Notes: generated from the letters alone by a model not told the origin. Counted from the stretch's first letter, positions 12,043 to 24,772 are shown. The stretch is DNA of 64,000 nt from Haliclystus octoradiatus (GCA_916610825.1 OU744446.1:36061833-36125832); one strand, 5' to 3'. Program-made: numbers and translations.

Positions 12043-13686
12043 TTTTTTAAACAAACATTTGATTTTATTGTTTATCACTTTTATATAAAAGACAACCACA
12101 TAAAAGACAGTAGCACGATTGTTTTTGGTAGAATTTTACGTGCTAGTATTAGAAAGAAATACACATTTTATACAAATCCCACTCAAATCTAAAAATATAT
12201 ATTGTTTTGTCAAAGTTTTTGTGTATCAAAACTAGTACAAGTAAAATAATAGCGCGAAAGGTATGTAAGATATCTTGTTTTCCATTATTCATAGATTCAG
12301 AAATTCATATGAAGTCTGTAAACAGCATTCCCCATCTAAATAATATGAAAAATGTCTTCAAAATTGTTTGCTAGTAACCTTGTAAACCTTCACATGATTT
12401 TTACAACAGCTTTAAAAAACAACTTGTTGCTTGTTGCTTACGTACAAATCTCCATGACTTGTCGCCAACAACACCTGTTTCACATACAATATATATTGAA
12501 TACAAACATCAAACAGGATGCTATACAAAACAACCGTTAATTACAACCATGTAGTACCAAGCAACCAACTACTATATATGTTCATATCTTATTAGTTTTG
12601 ACTGATATTGAACTGACGTTTATTAAAACTGCCGAATATCAGAGAGCTAGTTTCAGAAAAGCCGACCGGAACGTTAGTCAGAACATATACTGCATGCATC
12701 ATAATTCATAATGTTTACAAAAAGTCTTCTGTATTTATTGCCAAATTAAGTTTGTATTAATATTTAACTTGACGGCTACTAGTCTTGCTACTAGACCTAC
12801 TAGGCAAACGTTTTTTCAATGTCCAAGCAAACGATCCAACTTTGTTTGCAGGACATAATTACGCAGGTAATCCCCCCTCTGTTGCAGAGTTATGAAAGTG
12901 GAACATGAAAAGTAGGCTATGCTATGATATTTTGCATGGATACTGAAGACTACAAATCAGCAGAGGGTACATTAAAAAAGGGATGTTAACCGATCTTGAC
13001 TTTACTAGATCCTTTCAGTTAAAGCGAATGAAATATTACATAGACGTTCCCAGGTTTTCTTCTCTACCGCGAATGCAGGTGACCGGACATCCCACGGAGG
13101 GGGTACTTCAAAACTTTTCGCCCAAAGTTTCTCATTTAATCGAAAATCTTGCAGTAGTACCCCCAGAAATTGCAATTATCGCTGGAAGTGATATCCCAAT
13201 GTTTCAAAAAATGTATTATTTCCTAACATTTTGCATCAAAATACTATTTGGGCACCTCACAGCTGGAAATTTCCCGGTTTCATAGCTGGATACCGGAAAC
13301 TTCACAGCAGGAAGCCAACATTGAAATATTGATACCCCAAAATTGCCAGCATGGTGCCAAAATGATACATCGAAAATGGCTAGAAAATGGCACGTTTAGT
13401 ATCTGGAATTACCTGCCGGGGCCGGACCGTTTAGCTGGATCCGATCATTCAACTCTCCGTCAGATATATCAGTCTGCGATCGGTACGGATATACTAGCCT
13501 CATTCCATCACGACCCTCATTTCCGCACGGCGCCGCTCTACTGGATGTGAAAGATTTTAGTCGATTTTCGAATAGAATGGTTATTCATTTGTTCATTTGA
13601 CAGAAAAACAGAAACTGAGTTTTTATTTTATTGAATCTGAACGTCTTGTTTGGAAAGAACAACTAATAGATAGAACCCAATCTTAA

Positions 13687-13885
13687 AGGGGCAAAATTGA
13701 CCGGCGACCGCTGCGAGCACAAGTTGAATTTATGCTTAGCGTAATTCAACCGTCTCGCTTTGAAACAATTGTTATACGCAGGCCTAACTTGTAATAAAAT
13801 TCATGTCAACAATGAACATGGTGTTATAACAATAAGCGTGCACGTGATCCTAAGTGCGTAGCGCCTGCCGGTCATTTTTGCTCCT
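13687..13885. mobile_element. 199-bp TTAA-flanked MITE, copy 2
   Basis: Duplicate of 6503-6701 with the same TTAA flanks, carried by the 7.15-kb duplication. Confidence 0.75.
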
Positions 13886-14083
13886 TTAAATGTTTCTATC
13901 GACTAAACATGAACTTGAATTGGTACCGGTACAAAATCTAAACCTCCCTAATATAAACATGAAACCAATAATATGTGGGGAATGCGCCTCAACCAGCCTC
14001 AACTGGCTACACTTAACAAATAGTAACAGTTTCCCAGCTAAAAATCAGCTAATTTCGATTCCTAGTAAAAATTCAAAGTAACC

Positions 14084-14446
14084 AAGACGGTATCGCCCTA
14101 CCGAAGGCACCTGTACCACTCCTCTATTTCTAGATGAGTGGCTTCTTTCGCTGAGAGCAATGATTTTAAACGCTCTTTGTTGATCTCAGCCGCGACACTG
14201 CAGATCAATTTCAACAGATTTCATGGCAGATAGGTCGCGATTGTCAATGCGCAACGATGCGCCGCAGCTAGTCACAATGCAATTCTCTTTGAACTTATCC
14301 ATCCGCCATCAGAAGATGGTACTCATTTGATGTTTTTAGATAAAGTCAAGGCTGAGTTGACCTTCGGGGGATACGAACCACAGTCGATCAGATATGATCC
14401 GGTCTGAAATTCGGTTGCTCTGCCGACAGAGGTAATCCCCCTTCCT
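14084..14446 (-). mobile_element. tRNA-derived SINE, copy 2
   Basis: Duplicate of the SINE at 6900-7262, lying just beyond the 3' end of G4. Confidence 0.75.
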
Positions 14447-14743
14447 AGCGTCCTAGAATATACATAGATATGGAAGTTGTTGACGTTCGGGATTCGAAAC
14501 GAACTATTTTAAATATCCAGCATCAACTTTAGCCTTCAAAAATGCCGCAAATACAAAATCTTTATGTTTATCGATTTGTCTAGAATAAATGAATAATTAA
14601 GCAAAATGAACACGGTGGTTGAAACTCAATAGAAATTAATCTTTAGTAGATTTCTTCATATTAATTAATGATTGTTTCAATCCAAGAGAGAGACACGAAT
14701 CTGATACTGAAGAATGAATGTATGCTATCGTGTTATTACGCTC

Positions 14744-14749
14744 TTTATT
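14744..14749 (-). terminator. Poly(A) signal of G4
   Basis: AATAAA on the minus strand, 119 nt past the G4 stop codon. It is conserved at the same distance in G3 (24773-24778). Confidence 0.6.
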
Positions 14750-14867
14750 CATACAATAAAACATATACATAATTTTAACAATATACTTTACGATCAATTA
14801 ATTTTACGATTATTTTCATCAATTATAGAATGAATTATGGTTTCCGTCAGGACAACTTTTTTCAACG

Positions 14868-15024
14868 TTAATAGCCAACAGCTTGACCTCGTTTTGCTCT
14901 CTCTAAAGCTGGTGGTGCGAGGTTTAATTCCAATTTTGGGATTTCCTCATTGACCATTTTGCATTCTGTACCAGGCTTGTATTTGTACATATTTGGATTG
15001 CAGCTGTTAGAATTGATGCAACAA
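14868..15024 (-). CDS. G4 exon 4 (terminal)
   Basis: 157 coding nt, entered in phase 2 after tttgttcag. It encodes CCINSNSCNPN and a C-terminal tail ending AKRGQAVGY before TAA at 14868-14870. Confidence 0.87.
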
Positions 15025-18000
15025 CTGAACAAAAAAATGAATGACAACATTTATGATAATTAATTAAGTTGATATATGTGTTCAATTGTATTTAATTTCG
15101 TTGATAAAAAAAAACTGCTCGTTTACGTTATGGTGGCTCTATATCAGGTAACATCCCATTGAAATCTATTCCAATTAACAAATATATCTAAAATCTCGGA
15201 CAATTTTGTAATTTTAATACTATAAGTGTCTGTTCAATATTATGGTAGCAAATGCAATTTAATGATGTTGAAAATGAAAAGTCAATTTTATTTTAAACTA
15301 ATTAACAGCAGACAAGTACTAATAGTTCCATTAGCCTTCGTTGAATCGGATTGAATAGTTTGAATCGGATTGAATAGATTGCCTAATGATCGCCTTGGCG
15401 TGAAACTTGATTGAGTAGCAAACATGATTGTCTGATTTTTGACTTCATATTTTATATATTATTTAAAGCTCTGCTGTATAGCATTGAGCCCTATGTTCAA
15501 TCAGTAAGACAAAGACAACTTACAACACATTATATATATTTAATTATAGTAATAATAATAATACAGATAATGATACAGTAATGACCTATATAGTTGTCTA
15601 TCAGCAGATATTAATGCCCAATGCCAATGATTTGATTGACACCATTTCATTATTAATATATATAATTATACTAATTATACTAATTATACTAATTATACTA
15701 AATATACTAATTATGCTAGTTATACTAACTATACTAAGTATATATATATACGTACTTCTGACAATTGAAATCACAGAATGTTGTCAACTTCATTTGGCAC
15801 ACTGTTGGCAATAACTTTGCACTAAACCATTTTGGAAGTGGTGGACAGTTCGCAAGACCTCTTTCTTCTAAAATAATGTCAAAATAAAGTATTTCATTTG
15901 TATGAAACTGATAAAGATGCTGCGCATATTATGACCTGTACATAAATTTGAACAATATTACAAGAATACTGTATAGGTGAATTACAAGACCTCATTCTAG
16001 CATTTCCAATGCGACTTTGACTTATGCAGCGTGACTTATTTTTGCAATATAATTTTAATATTCTTCCCCAGGACATCAGATCGATAGATTCAATTAAAGT
16101 TTTCGAAAAACAAATAAGAACTTATTTATTTAAACATGCATATCAGTTGTAAAAAAGAAATTACATTTTTTGTAAAGCGCTTTTGGGCATACTGACTCTT
16201 TTAATTTGTAAATAGCGCTATATAAATACAACATCATTATTTTTATTATTATTGTTTTTATTACAAATTATTGAAACTCCTCTGTAGGTATGCCCAGACC
16301 CGCATTTTCGAAAACTGTTTTAGTGTCTTTCACACTGATATTAATCATGAGGTTCGGGATTTTATATAATAATGGTGACACTTGAGCCACAATATGGCTA
16401 ACACATTAATAAAAAAAAATAACGAAGAGGAGATCGTTGCTGATTGGAAGATACATATATATACATACATAGAAATAAAGTCAAAGACTATAGACGTTGT
16501 TTCCTTTATACTCAGATTTTCAGGGGCGATAGCGCTCATCAGACGGTTTTCATTCTGATGCCGAGTCATATCACGCGAAACTCTGAATAACGGAGTCTTT
16601 GACTTTATTTCTATACTGTTCTGCATATCCGCATCGAGCACTCTATTGATGTTTTGCCCCCAATAAAGTTATATACACACATGTAAATAGTAGATCAAAG
16701 ATCACGAGTTTACTCCGTTACTCTGAGATTCGCGTAAAGACGCTCTTCAGACGGTTTATTGAGCACTCAAGTTGATGTTTTGCCCACCCAATTACCTTAT
16801 CACACACAGTGTAACCTGCTTAAGTGCAAGTCAAAATTGCCAACGGTTTTAATTGCATTTATCCGAATTTGCAGTTATCCGAAATTGTTTACCAAGGACT
16901 TGACCAGAAAATTGTTTAACGGGTTTCAAAGCCAGGTTGCAGATAAGCGGGAATTTCACTTATCCGAATTGCACATAAGCGGGTTACACTGTATATATAC
17001 AACTATATGTACTATTGTTATACATATGTATATAAAGTAATTGCATGGGCAAAACATCGATTCGAAGGCTCAATGCTAAAAGCAGAGCAATATAAATAGT
17101 AGATCAAATATCACGAGTTTACCATTTATATATGTTTACATATTTATATGTCTTTACATTTTTAAATAAATGATTTGTGGAAAGAATACACATTTAGAGG
17201 GTAGTGTTATACCCTGATACTATATGGTTGATATAGAATCATTTATGATGATCATTTATATCATGGTCGTGTTACACAGGTGATCCTTATATACAGGTTT
17301 AGATCGTTGTCGTATATCTTGTAGAATTGAATATATACGAAACCTGTGCTCTCCAGCTTCTTAGGGTATTCAAGCATAAATGATCGCTAAGAGTTCTATA
17401 CGCGGAGGGCGGTAACTCTTGGGCATACAAGGAAGGGTGTGTCATTTTGTCTTCTAGATCCGAAAAGGCTCACAACTTATCCTTGAAAATGATTTCTCAA
17501 AATTTGAAAAATCCTAAAAACTATACATCGGTTCATTTTTCAGATTATTGACAGATGAAAACAATCGAAAATTTTGTGCAATCTTTAATTTGATACTCCA
17601 CAAAATGACATTTTACCATTTTTAAAAGTTTTGTCGCGTGATAAAAGAAAGTTTGACTGTTAAATAAAAGAGAAGGTATTCATTTCAAAAATTAAACCGT
17701 CACTTAACACACAAAATGATTCCTTAAAGTCCTTAGAGTTTAAATAGATATTTCTTGTCAATTTTTATTTGTACTTTATTTATTTTGTATTATTATATTA
17801 TTATTCTTTGTATATTATATTAAATTTATAGCCCATGTAAATAATCCTATAATAAAATTTAAACTTTGACTTGAAAATGATTGCATGATTCGATCGAAAC
17901 GTTGCTAATTAATATGAATAAAACTTAAAAGAATTTTCGTTGACTTTTCCGATTATATATTAGTTATAGGTATAGATAGGCTCAAAGCATTGTATAATCA

Positions 18001-20287
18001 GTTTTAATACGTTTACACGGATAAATTTATCGATTAAAGAATTTTAAATGCTGATATAAAAGTAGATTAGGATTATACAGTTGGCATTCAATCTTCTTCA
18101 AATTAGATAATTGTTTTTAAGATTATAGTTAATTTTGCATCCTACGTTTAATTCCTACATTTGCTACCAATGGTATAATATATGTTATTTTTTTAGGAAA
18201 TTGTTAAGTTGCAATATTCAAAATACAGTATACGGATTAGTAGCCTTGCATAACAATAATGAAATTACGCAGAACTCGCGTCAGAAATAATTCTTAAACA
18301 GAAAGAAATGAATATTCTTTGCGGAACTAATGATGTTGATAGAAAAATGAGAGAATTATTTTTGTCAAATATGATTACTTTATGATATCTTTTGATCGTT
18401 CCGCATACGTATAGATAGTTGGAAAAGCGAATGTCGGAATCTATCAAATTGAATTCTATGAAGAGTAGACTGAAATTGTTTCAGGTCACACGTACGATCT
18501 ATGTACGCCACGCCATTTGTGATGGAAATATATATATGGTTATATCGTCGAAAGGTTGATAACTTGCGGCTTTTCGTCAGTCGTTACACTTAACTATAAT
18601 TATCTTGTTCTTCATATATTCTATAGTCAGTCCTTTTGAAAAGCTTGCAAGGTTGTAGTCAATAAAAATCAGTGTCAGTCATACTGACTGACTGACTGAT
18701 GATGATTCAAGGAGTACGCAAAATCAGAGAGTTATGAAAGACTGTAAATACTGACCTGAATTACGATATAAACGCTGATTATAACATGTGTTAGTTTTAT
18801 GGCTCAAATGACAACATATTAAAGTAATGGTATGGTTGAGTTTACCAATTATTATTTCCATCTCACCACAAGTCGTGAATCATTGATATGGCGCTTGTAT
18901 AATTACTTCCAATGTGCAATCGTTTGTGGCAAGCATGGGCTGGAATGAGACTTGACAAACTGGTTGACGTTTAAGGCCACCTGGACTTGCGCACCAAAAA
19001 TGACCATCAGAGGCAGGCGTAAATAGAAGAGACCCTCTGAATTATGTCGCAGGAAAATGCTCACTCCATTGATATTCAAGACCTTGTTACATGTCACATT
19101 ATCCGCTATATGGGATTAAGAATATGTCCAAGCCCCTGGTCCAAGCTACGGTACATTTGGCCACAGGTGGTGGTCTCAACGTCCCTTTGTCAATCGCAGC
19201 CTGCAAGTATACTAACTTCCACTCTTATTGAAAACGTTCAAGGCACAAAACGCCATTACTAACATTACCTTTTTTGCATTCACCAACATCTTGAAATCCT
19301 TCTGCATTGCAAAACAGCCCTTTATCACATGTTCCAGCGCTTTTCCATGGTCCTCCGCATTGTTCTCCTTCAACTTTAGCACACACATGACAACAGCCAC
19401 AGATGTCCAAAACTAAGCCACCTATATATACAAGCAATTTTCAAAATATGTTGAAGTTGAAAAACTTAAAGCAAGTAGAATTGAATTAAATCACAAACAT
19501 ATCCAACGACAGATAAATAATGCTATAAATAGGTTGAAAAGTACAGCATAATAAATACTTATTACAACATAGGAATAGATATATAATGCTTTAAGTAAGA
19601 AACATTTTCTTGAAACAAGTAGAATTGTAGGCCTGCTCAAATTAAATCTCAAGCAAGACAAGATCCATCAATAGATGGTTGATAAAATGTTTACGTAAAT
19701 ACATGTCCAAAAACACAGGAAATCCTTGAACTTATTATAAGAAAATATTGTCTTGAAAAAAGTAGGAATAATACTTGAATCAATGAAGAAGAGTTTACCC
19801 TATTGTATCTTGTCCAATATAACATCCATAGTTTATATTTGTATTAATTTTCTTATCAATGAAAGTTTTTATAGATCCTTTTCGTTGCTGTTGTTAGTTT
19901 ATTCCGAAGTCTGTCATGACTTAGTTGACTATAAGGGAAGCTTGTTCAAGTAATCTTCAATTTGCATATATAGACGTAATGCACATTATGTTTACAAATT
20001 ATTCAAATTCTCAATAAATTGCAAACTTTCGTTTTAGTAGGAATTTATACCCTCATGATCTACATGCTTGTATTATAATCGAATGCATGAACTTCAAACC
20101 TATTAATTGGAATCAACAAACCAATAAATAATATTATACTGTCTACAATGACTATACCTTTACAATTTTCTGGTTCTTTGCAATTTCCTTCGTCACATGG
20201 CATGCATCTTAGTGCATTGATAGATCCAACAAATATCAAAAATAAAACAACAATTACAAATACGTTTTGTGTTCTAAATTTTACCAT
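14868..20287 (-). CDS. G4: secreted IGFBP-domain protein with eight-Cys C-terminal module (183 aa)
   Basis: Join of 20158-20287, 19269-19421, 15756-15867 and 14868-15024 (552 nt, 183 residues plus stop). A signal peptide ends near SINA|L at about residue 25. Residues about 28-95 form the IGFBP domain: CMPC..NC..NC from exon 1, then CGCCHVC, GEQCGGPW, GTCDKG and GEC from exon 2. Exons 3 and 4 give C-x15-C-x7-C-x3-C-x3-CC-x5-C-x12-C, a spacing resembling WAP four-disulfide cores but not a certain match. The tail ends AKRGQAVGY, with a KR pair that a furin-like protease could cut. Introns are in phases 1, 1 and 2. G3 is its close paralogue. Exons 3 and 4 have an identical second copy at 8.6/7.7 kb. 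Extracellular role and ligand are unknown. Confidence 0.88.
15375..15419 (+). ncRNA. Decayed hammerhead motif (duplicate)
   Basis: Second copy of 8191-8235, with the same CUAAUGA core mutation. It lies antisense in G4 intron 3. Confidence 0.5.
15756..15867 (-). CDS. G4 exon 3
   Basis: 112 nt from ttattttag| to AA|gtacgt, phase 1 to 2. It encodes EERGLANCPPLPKW and the VC..FCDFNC cysteines. Confidence 0.87.
16069..16264 (+). mobile_element. CR1-like LINE 3' end (duplicate)
   Basis: Identical to 8885-9080, inside G4 intron 2 and antisense to the gene. Confidence 0.55.
16469..16619. repeat. Inverted repeat with decayed hammerhead cores (duplicate)
   Basis: Second copy of 9285-9435. Confidence 0.5.
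16708..16754 (-). ncRNA. Decayed hammerhead motif (duplicate)
   Basis: Second copy of 9524-9570, with GAAU in place of the GAAA box. It is in sense orientation in G4 intron 2. Confidence 0.55.
16807..16991. mobile_element. 185-bp CAGTGTAACC MITE, copy 2
   Basis: Duplicate of 9623-9807. Confidence 0.7.
19269..19421 (-). CDS. G4 exon 2 (IGFBP second half)
   Basis: 153 nt, phase 1 to 1, acceptor tatatag|GTG and donor AAAG|gtaatg. It encodes LDICGCCHVCAKVEGEQC and the GTCDKGLFC..GEC cysteines. It differs from G3 exon 2 at very few positions. Confidence 0.9.
20158..20287 (-). CDS. G4 exon 1 (signal peptide + IGFBP first half)
   Basis: 130 nt ending AAAG|gtatag. The ATG at 20287 opens MVKFRTQNVFVIVVLFLIF, a classical signal peptide, followed by LRCMPCDEGNCKEPENC. 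Confidence 0.88.
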
Positions 20288-20778
20288 TCTGAAATGTTTA
20301 AAACGTCGTAAAAGCTATACGTTCAGATTTCAACAAGTATATTTACTTGTTTTATCTATGACAGTCAGTATCATTTCTCGTATCGTTAATCATGTTAATT
20401 GATTTAATTTTATCAGACGCTCATGGTTAAATAACCGCATCATTAAACTGTTACCATTGTTACTGAAGACAATTGGTCACATGATTGAAATGCTACTGAA
20501 AACATTGCTTTTCAATAGAAATGCTGTTTTACAAGATATAACACTAATGATGTACAAACTTCTGACAGAAGAGCTACTGATTTTCTTTTAGAATCGCCAA
20601 CGTCAATAAATGGGATTTCGATTTCATCACTTGTTCATACTAAGTCTTGTTGAGAACCATCTGGTGTTAGTATATAGTTGGTTTACATATATAAGGGTAC
20701 AAGTCGATGATCTGCATTCTGATTGGCTGCCCCTTGGCTGCTCAATCGGTCACTATTTTCTCATCATGGCAGACAACT

Positions 20779-21045
20779 CAGAGCCATCTGTTTACAAGAG
20801 TCGGACACTCGTTCATGTGTCTATATCGGCTCCCATTGGACAGATGTCAGTCACATGACTTTGTGGACATCATTTTCGTTCCGTCAAATCCAGGCTCGCG
20901 AAATTGGAACAAGGCCCGCGAAAATAATATCATGATTTCGAAAAACATTTGTTCAAAAGCAAAACGTTGTTTTTAATGGAACGAAAATGGCGATTTTCGA
21001 GCCTCAAAATTTGATTGTCCCAACTAATATAAATAGATGGTTCTG
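20779..21045. mobile_element. hAT-like MITE (CAGAGCCATC ends), copy in G4 unit
   Basis: Starts CAGAGCCATCTGTTTACAAG, ends ATAGATGGTTCTG. It is flanked by AGACAACT and AGACAATT (7 of 8 matching), an 8-bp target duplication typical of hAT elements. It is the duplicated counterpart of 29698-29968. Confidence 0.8.
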
Positions 21046-21261
21046 AGACAATTCGGTCTCGAGGTCTAATTATTTTATATCTGATGGAATGGTTGAGAGA
21101 GAGCTAAGAGCTGCATGAGGTATATCATTGCGCATTGGCAGTAAAGGCATATCTGCAATGCAATATGTTGACATTTATTTGAAAATGACTAGCCTGAGAT
21201 CGATTGTGGTCATTTATTATCATTGCATAATTAAAAACGGAGCTAAAATAGTAGCAATTGA

Positions 21262-21420
21262 GACGGTATCGCCCTACCAAAGGTGCAAGTATAAATTCTT
21301 CTTATTTCTAGAAAATTCTCTTCTCGGTAAGAATAGTGATTACAAATGCTCTTTATTGATCTTATCTTCAGATGTAGATCAATTTCAACTTATTTCAAGG
21401 CCTCACCATTTTCAATGCAA
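21262..21420 (-). mobile_element. Diverged SINE body fragment
   Basis: GACGGTATCGCCCTACC..AAGGTGCAAG and CTCTT.TTGATCT..GATCAATTTCAAC match the body of the tRNA-derived SINE. The tRNA head is missing. The counterpart is at 30186-30350. Confidence 0.55.
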
Positions 21421-22083
21421 ACCAAATCCAATACGTCGCAGCTATTATATAACGCAATACCCCTGGGGGTAACTTCCATTGGACAGGTATACAGGGACGT
21501 GCCACTTTTTTAAAATCATATTCCAGTAGAAAGAACACTATTTGGATTGGACGTTTTAGGTTTTGAACCTTTTTGCGTCTCCTCTTTGACAGTCTAGAGA
21601 ACTATATGATATGGAGAACTTTAAAAACTTTATTGAAAAATGTTTTTTTAGGAACAGGATTTGTGGAACGTGTTGCGTATTAGTAGAATTGTCGCTGGAT
21701 TCCCACTGGATGACACAAACAATAACAATAATGTTATTCTAGCAAGTACACGTATAAAAAGACACGATTAATTATCGACTCACAATATTATATGCCGTAT
21801 TTTACTCTGTTTTGAAAGATATAAAGAACTTTCATCTACATACCTGCATATGCAAGATTTCGCATTTATTCTCGTCGTCATATTTAATTAGTTTAGTAAT
21901 ATTAACCAGTTTATTAATTTAGTAAATTTATTATCATAAAACGCTGCATGCTTTAAATAATAGGTTTATAATTGAACACTATGTTTAATTACATTGAAAT
22001 GAATGAATGTAACATTACTCGTGTCACTGAGAAAATGTTTTCACTTTCAATGATATTCATAAATAACGTAAAACTTGTGATCA

Positions 22084-22168
22084 TTATTTTTTATCATCAC
22101 TATCACATTCATCAGCATGCATATATTTATGAGTGTTTGGATTGCAGTCTGTATTGTGAATGCAGCAG
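22084..22168 (-). pseudogene. Orphan exon 4 (copy of G2 exon 4)
   Basis: Encodes [21 protein letters not shown] then TAA, after a cgttttag acceptor, nearly identical to 31215-31299. No matching exon 3 lies upstream (22.2-24.9 kb). It was dragged along at the edge of the segmental duplication that made G4 and is probably non-functional. Confidence 0.75.
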
Positions 22169-22202
22169 CTAAAACGAGAAAGATTTAATTTCAATATAGA
22201 AG

Positions 22203-22290
22203 TAACATTGAACTATATAGATTTATGGCGCACGAGAGGGCACGTTAGGAGAAAACGAGAATAGAATGCATAAGAAAATCACGAACCACT
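22203..22290 (+). mobile_element. Truncated second-family SINE
   Basis: TTTATGGCGCACGAGAGGGC..ACGAACCACT matches the 5' part of the elements at 23099 and 31352. It is cut off at about 22290, exactly where homology between the two gene units ends. Confidence 0.65.
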
Positions 22291-22297
22291 GCCTCCC

Positions 22298-22797
22298 CAT
22301 CGTCTTTTGGTAAAGCAAGGAATGGTATTAGCTGTGCTACGAAACCTTGATCCTAGCGATGGTGTTTACAACGGTACACGTGTGATTCTCCAAAGTATCT
22401 CCAGCAACAAAGTTCTGCTTTGTAAAATACCTTCAGGGTCTCATGCAGGTCTGGATTATCTCATCCCACGAAAAGACATGGAAACGTTGGAATGCACAGT
22501 TTCCGATTCAATGGAAAAGAAGGCAATTCCCGGTAAGACCATCATTTGCAATGACTATTAACAAAAACCAAGGGTAAACATTCAGGAAGGTATGACATTT
22601 ACAATGGAAAATTTCTGCCAAATTTTATATAGCTTTTATGCAATGTGCACGGTTAAAGTTTGGAGGAGCCCGTGTTCACACATGGTCAATTTTATGTAGC
22701 ATGCTCAAGAATTGGCGATCAAGAAAATCTGAAAATTGCCGTCAACAAGTCTGACAATCACAAAACAAGAAAAGTAGTTTACAAAGAAATTTTATAG
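22298..22797 (+). pseudogene. Helitron-type PIF1-like helicase fragment
   Basis: The translation shows VLRNLDPSDGVYNGTR, then GSHAG..LIPR, then in a second frame FAMTINKNQG (helicase motif V region). In a third segment it shows HGQFYVACSR (motif VI) and VVYKEIL before a stop. These are the C-terminal helicase blocks of eukaryotic PIF1/Helitron RepHel proteins. At least one frameshift, internal stops and an insertion of about 100 nt show it is dead. It lies at the breakpoint between the two duplicated gene units. Confidence 0.82.
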
Positions 22798-23098
22798 CAT
22801 ATTTTAATAATAGCAGCATTATTATGTAGATTATGTTTGTGTCATTTTATATTTCTCTACCAGATCGCGTATTGTGAAGCTACATTACATTTTTGGTAAT
22901 ATAACAAAAGTTTCATAAAGAATGGGTTTAGCAATACATGTAAGAAAATATTGAAAATCAACAAGTCAAGCAATCAAATGTACAGATAACCTCCATTTTG
23001 TTTAATTATTAATGAAGAATATAATCATAATACTATCACCATTTCTGAATCGAATTTTACTCGCATCGCGTGTAACTGGGTACTCATAGAACAAACAC

Positions 23099-23303
23099 TG
23101 CATGGCGCACGAGAGGGCATATAAGAAGAAAGCGAGAATAGAATGCATACGAAAATCAAGAACCAATGCAGTGAGAATTTTCTTTGTTGGAGCTTAGAGG
23201 AGTTGTCAGTGCGTTGAACGTAGGCCTGCATGGTTTTGAGTTCAATCCCTGGTAGAAGCACTATTGGTCGGCGTCAGGAAAGGCATTCAGCCATTAAACT
23301 GTG
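23099..23303 (+). mobile_element. Second-family tRNA-type SINE
   Basis: Contains a B-box-like GAGTTCAATCCC and a 3' tail CGGCGTCAGGAAAGGCATTC..CCATTAAACTGTGGC, like the RTE-type LINE tails seen on many animal SINEs. A sister copy is at 31352-31560. Confidence 0.65.
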
Positions 23304-23490
23304 GCACACAAAAAGTTAATTACAAAGCTAGAAGCATATAGCATAAACTTTGAACTATTACCCAGTGGATATCTTCTTTCCTACATGGCCGACCACACTG
23401 TTTGCATTGAAAACATTTTTTCGAAAATGTTACCAGTTGACAGTGGCGTACCCCAAGGTTCTATTCTTGCTCCGTTGCTATTTATCGTAT
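23304..23490 (+). pseudogene. Non-LTR retrotransposon RT fragment
   Basis: Encodes HKKLITKLEAY..FELL..SYMADHTVC..FSKML followed by SGVPQGSILAPLLFIV, the RT core motif ahead of the catalytic YxDD block. It stops abruptly at 23490, where the segmental duplication homology to 13273 begins. There is no complete domain. Confidence 0.8.
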
Positions 23491-24186
23491 CCCGGTTTCA
23501 CAGCTGGATACTGGAATTTTCACAGCAGGAAGCCAACATTGAAAAATTGATACCCAAAAATTACCAGCATGGTGCCAAAAAACGGTACGTTTAGTATAGT
23601 GCCTATCTAGAAGTACCTGCCGGAGCCGGACCGTTTAGTTGGATCCGATCATTTAACTCTCCGTCAGATATATCATTCTGCGATCGGTACGGATATATTA
23701 GCCTCATTCCATCACGGCCCTCATTTCCGCACGGCACCGCTCTACTGAATGTGAAAGATATTAGTCGATTTTCGAATAGAATGGTTATTCATTTGTTCAT
23801 TTATCTGAACACCTATCGATGTGAAACATTAAATACGCAGTACATGGTTTTGATTTAATTGTTTTGGTTTGTTTTGGTTTTACTTTTGCTTATTTTGAAT
23901 AAAATTATATTGTCCCTATAAAGTTTTTACATAAAATCATAATGAATCTTGGAAAAGTGTCAGAATTTTATATTTACCTGGTAAACAGAAACTGAGGTTT
24001 CATTATTTTGAATCTGAACGTCTTGTTTGAAAGAACAACTACTGATCCAAGCCTCCCTAACATAAACATGAAACTAATAATATGTGGGGAATGCGCCTTA
24101 ACCAGCCTCAACTGGCAGCACTTAACAAATAGTAGTAGTTTCCCAGCTAAAAGTCAGCTAATTTCGATTCCTAGTGAAAATTAAAA

Positions 24187-24487
24187 GTAGAGGAGAGGCT
24201 CTTTTTGCTGAGAGCAATGATGTTAACTCTCAATTGATCTCAGCCGCAACACTGCAGATCAATTTCGAGAGATTTCTTGGCAAACTGGCCTTGATTGTCA
24301 ATGCAGATGTGCTGCAGCAGCTCACAATCCCTCTGGACCACTCCATCGCCATCCTCAAGATGATACTCATTTGGTGCTTTTAGATAAATTCAAGGCTGAG
24401 TTGACCTTGAGGGGATTTGAACCACATTCGATCAGATATGATCAGATCTGAAGTTCAGTTGCTCTGCCGACTGAGCTAACCCTCCCT
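24187..24487 (-). mobile_element. tRNA-derived SINE, G3-unit copy
   Basis: On the minus strand, head GGTTAGCTCAGTCGGCAGAG and a B box around GTGGTTCAAATCC. The body has small deletions compared with 6900-7262. Confidence 0.75.
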
Positions 24488-24772
24488 TCTTAGCGTCCTA
24501 GAATATGCATGGATATGGAAGTTGTTGACGAACTATTTTAAATCTCCAGCATCAACTGTAGCCTTCAAAAATGCCGCAAATACAAAATCTTTATGTTTAT
24601 CGATTTGTCTAGAATAAATGAATAATTAAGCAAAATGAACACGGTGTTTGAAACTCAATAGAAATTAATCTTTACTAGATTTCTTCATATTAATTAGTGA
24701 TTGTTTCAATCCAAGAGAGAGACACAAATCTGATACTGAAGAATGAATGTATGCTATCGTGTTATTACGCTC

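Larger units (their letters stand above)
12043..19195. repeat. Tandem segmental duplication, right copy (7,153 bp)
   Basis: Head-to-tail repeat of 4859-12011. At 19196 it leaves homology 73 nt before G4 exon 2 (19269), so this copy supplies exons 3 and 4 to G4. Confidence 0.95.
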
